Assembly: GCA_900313875.1 (NCBI GenBank)
Contig: OMSY01000051.1
Location: 1-22,422 of the forward strand
DNA from: an uncultured Actinomycetes bacterium
Lineage (GTDB): Bacteria > Actinomycetota > Coriobacteriia > Coriobacteriales > RUG844
Length of the DNA stretch: 22,422 nucleotides
Reading direction: 5' to 3'
Positions 21,701 through 22,422 of this stretch are shown here, piece by piece. Under the pieces are notes generated by a model. That model saw only the letters and a list, made by a program, of their open reading frames with translations, was not told the origin of the DNA and did no database searches. Positions within the stretch are counted from its first letter, which is position 1. The number at the start of each line of letters is the position of its first letter. The position numbers were made by a program, and so were the translations under genes.

Positions 21701-22234
21701 ATGAGGATTCTCGTCATCGGGGGAAGCCCGCACGAACACGGCTCGTCGAACATGCTGGCAGGGGAGTTCATCCGCGGCGCGGAGGAAGCGGGGCACGAGG
21801 TCGAGGTCTTCGACGCCGCCAAGGCCGACCTGCACCCCTGCATCGGTTGCGATGTCTGCGGCACGGCCGGACCTTGCACGTTCGATGACGACATGACGCA
21901 GCTCAAGGACAGGATACGGCAAGCCGACCTGCTCGCGTTCGTCACCCCGCTCTACTATTTCAGCGTGTCGACACAGCTCAAATGCGTCATCGACCGTTTC
22001 TACAGCTTCAACGGCGAGCTGACCATGATGAGGAAGAAGACCGTCTTCATCGTGGCCGGCTGGGACAGCACGGATGCCTCGTATGCCTGCATCCGCTCAT
22101 ATTACCAACAGCTCTGCAGGTACCTTGACTTCCAGGACCAGGGCATGGTCATCGGAAGAGGTTGCGGGACGACATCCATGACGGCCAGGAGCAAGCATCT
22201 TGCCGCCGCATATGACCTGGGAAAGGGCCTGTAG
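21701..22234 (+). CDS. Iron-sulfur flavoprotein-like NAD(P)H reductase, second copy
   Basis: The 177-residue protein is a paralogue of the gene at 9618. It has the FMN phosphate loop MRILVIGGSPHEHGSSN, the GAEEAGHEVEVFDAAK strand-helix, and CIGCDVCGTAGPC, which is CX2CX2CX5C, the compact cluster motif of iron-sulfur flavoproteins. VTPLYYFSVSTQLKCVIDRFYSF follows as the flavin-contact and dimer segment. It is probably a cytosolic electron-transfer flavoenzyme reducing quinones, aromatic nitro groups or similar compounds, but the partner is unknown. The start ATG 21701 follows GGAGG 4 nt upstream. The promoter carries a palindromic operator candidate, so it looks inducible. It diverges from the YhgE/Pip operon and converges with the small peptide gene. 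Confidence 0.87.
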   Translation: MRILVIGGSPHEHGSSNMLAGEFIRGAEEAGHEVEVFDAAKADLHPCIGCDVCGTAGPCTFDDDMTQLKDRIRQADLLAFVTPLYYFSVSTQLKCVIDRFYSFNGELTMMRKKTVFIVAGWDSTDASYACIRSYYQQLCRYLDFQDQGMVIGRGCGTTSMTARSKHLAAAYDLGKGL

Positions 22235-22237
22235 GGA

Positions 22238-22318
22238 TCAGGCCTTCTTGTAGCCAGTGACCATCGTCGCGAGGAAACACGCCACGCACGCCCATGCGAA
22301 GAACCTATGTGCCTTCAT
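22238..22318 (-). CDS. 26-residue single-pass membrane peptide
   Basis: The minus strand holds a complete 27-codon frame: MKAHRFFAWACV at the start, a central ACFLATMV and the end TGYKKA. It has a basic N terminus, about 17 hydrophobic residues and a polar lysine end, as expected for a tiny inner-membrane protein. The ATG sits 5 nt after AAAGGGG, an excellent ribosome site for such a short frame, and the stop lies 3 nt past the convergent flavoprotein stop. A hairpin (22350-22376) and a CATACT -10-like box (22390-22385) lie upstream. The sequence resembles small hypothetical peptides of gut anaerobes that I recall only loosely, so no function is given. It could still be a chance frame. Confidence 0.6.
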   Translation of the reverse strand: MKAHRFFAWACVACFLATMVTGYKKA

Positions 22319-22349
22319 GGAAACCCCTTTCCAAGAGCCATCGTCGAAA

Positions 22350-22376
22350 GGAGGGGCGGTCCGCAACCGCCTCCCC
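22350..22376. other. Hairpin upstream of the small peptide gene
   Basis: GGGGCGGT (22353-22360) pairs with ACCGCCTC (22366-22373), with one G-U, around a CCGCA loop. It could end a transcript on either strand (TTTCG follows on the minus strand) or structure the leader of the peptide gene. Confidence 0.45.
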
Positions 22377-22422
22377 CTTCGATGAGTATGACATAAGTTC
22401 TTCTTGGCTAACAGATGGAACA

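Overview
The window looks like chromosomal DNA of a high-G+C anaerobic actinobacterium. Class Coriobacteriia is my best guess. The basis is indirect: roughly 60% G+C by eye, heavy GC third-position codon use, CCA-encoded tRNAs, a Tat-exported DUF362 lipoprotein, two iron-sulfur-flavoprotein-like enzymes, a radical SAM aminomutase-like protein, a paired YhgE/Pip membrane system and a PRTGD-anchored surface protein. The genus cannot be set from this sequence. No phage, transposase, CRISPR array or rRNA is visible.

Layout. 1-2.7 kb: a small zinc-ribbon protein with GDxN repeats, a DUF362 Tat lipoprotein (minus) and, divergent from it, a hexapeptide sugar O-acetyltransferase. 2.9-7.5 kb: a large fusion of a type-2 glutamate-cysteine ligase with a circularly permuted ATP-grasp domain, then gltX, then tRNA-Gln(CUG) and tRNA-Glu(CUC) with their own strong promoter and terminator. 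7.7-8.9 kb: a cell-wall-anchored protein with an InlB-type repeat. 9.0-10.8 kb (minus): yjdF behind a long structured leader that is probably its azaaromatic riboswitch, an iron-sulfur-flavoprotein-like reductase and a GNAT acetyltransferase. 11.0-13.7 kb: a KamA-family radical SAM enzyme (minus) divergent from a MarR regulator, with a dyad in the shared promoter region; MarR is followed closely by CorA. 13.8-16.5 kb: a nitrilase-family amidase, a thioredoxin-fold protein without active-site cysteines, and a secreted EndA-like nuclease with an Ada-like metal-binding tail. 16.6-21.4 kb (minus): two translationally coupled YhgE/Pip proteins. 21.7-22.3 kb: a second iron-sulfur-flavoprotein-like gene and, convergent with it, a 26-residue membrane peptide gene.

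How the genes fit together. Most units are short and independently controlled, with several clear hairpin terminators between them. Three links are functional. GltX sits beside both tRNAs that a non-discriminating GluRS would charge. The MarR gene faces the radical SAM gene across an inverted repeat. The two YhgE/Pip proteins are made from one message and probably form one envelope complex. The best candidates for something undescribed are the glutamate-cysteine ligase/ATP-grasp fusion (a possible one-protein route to a glutathione-like thiol or other gamma-glutamyl product), the radical SAM enzyme whose lysine-binding aspartates are replaced, the YhgE/Pip pair with an extended partner, and the tiny membrane peptide.
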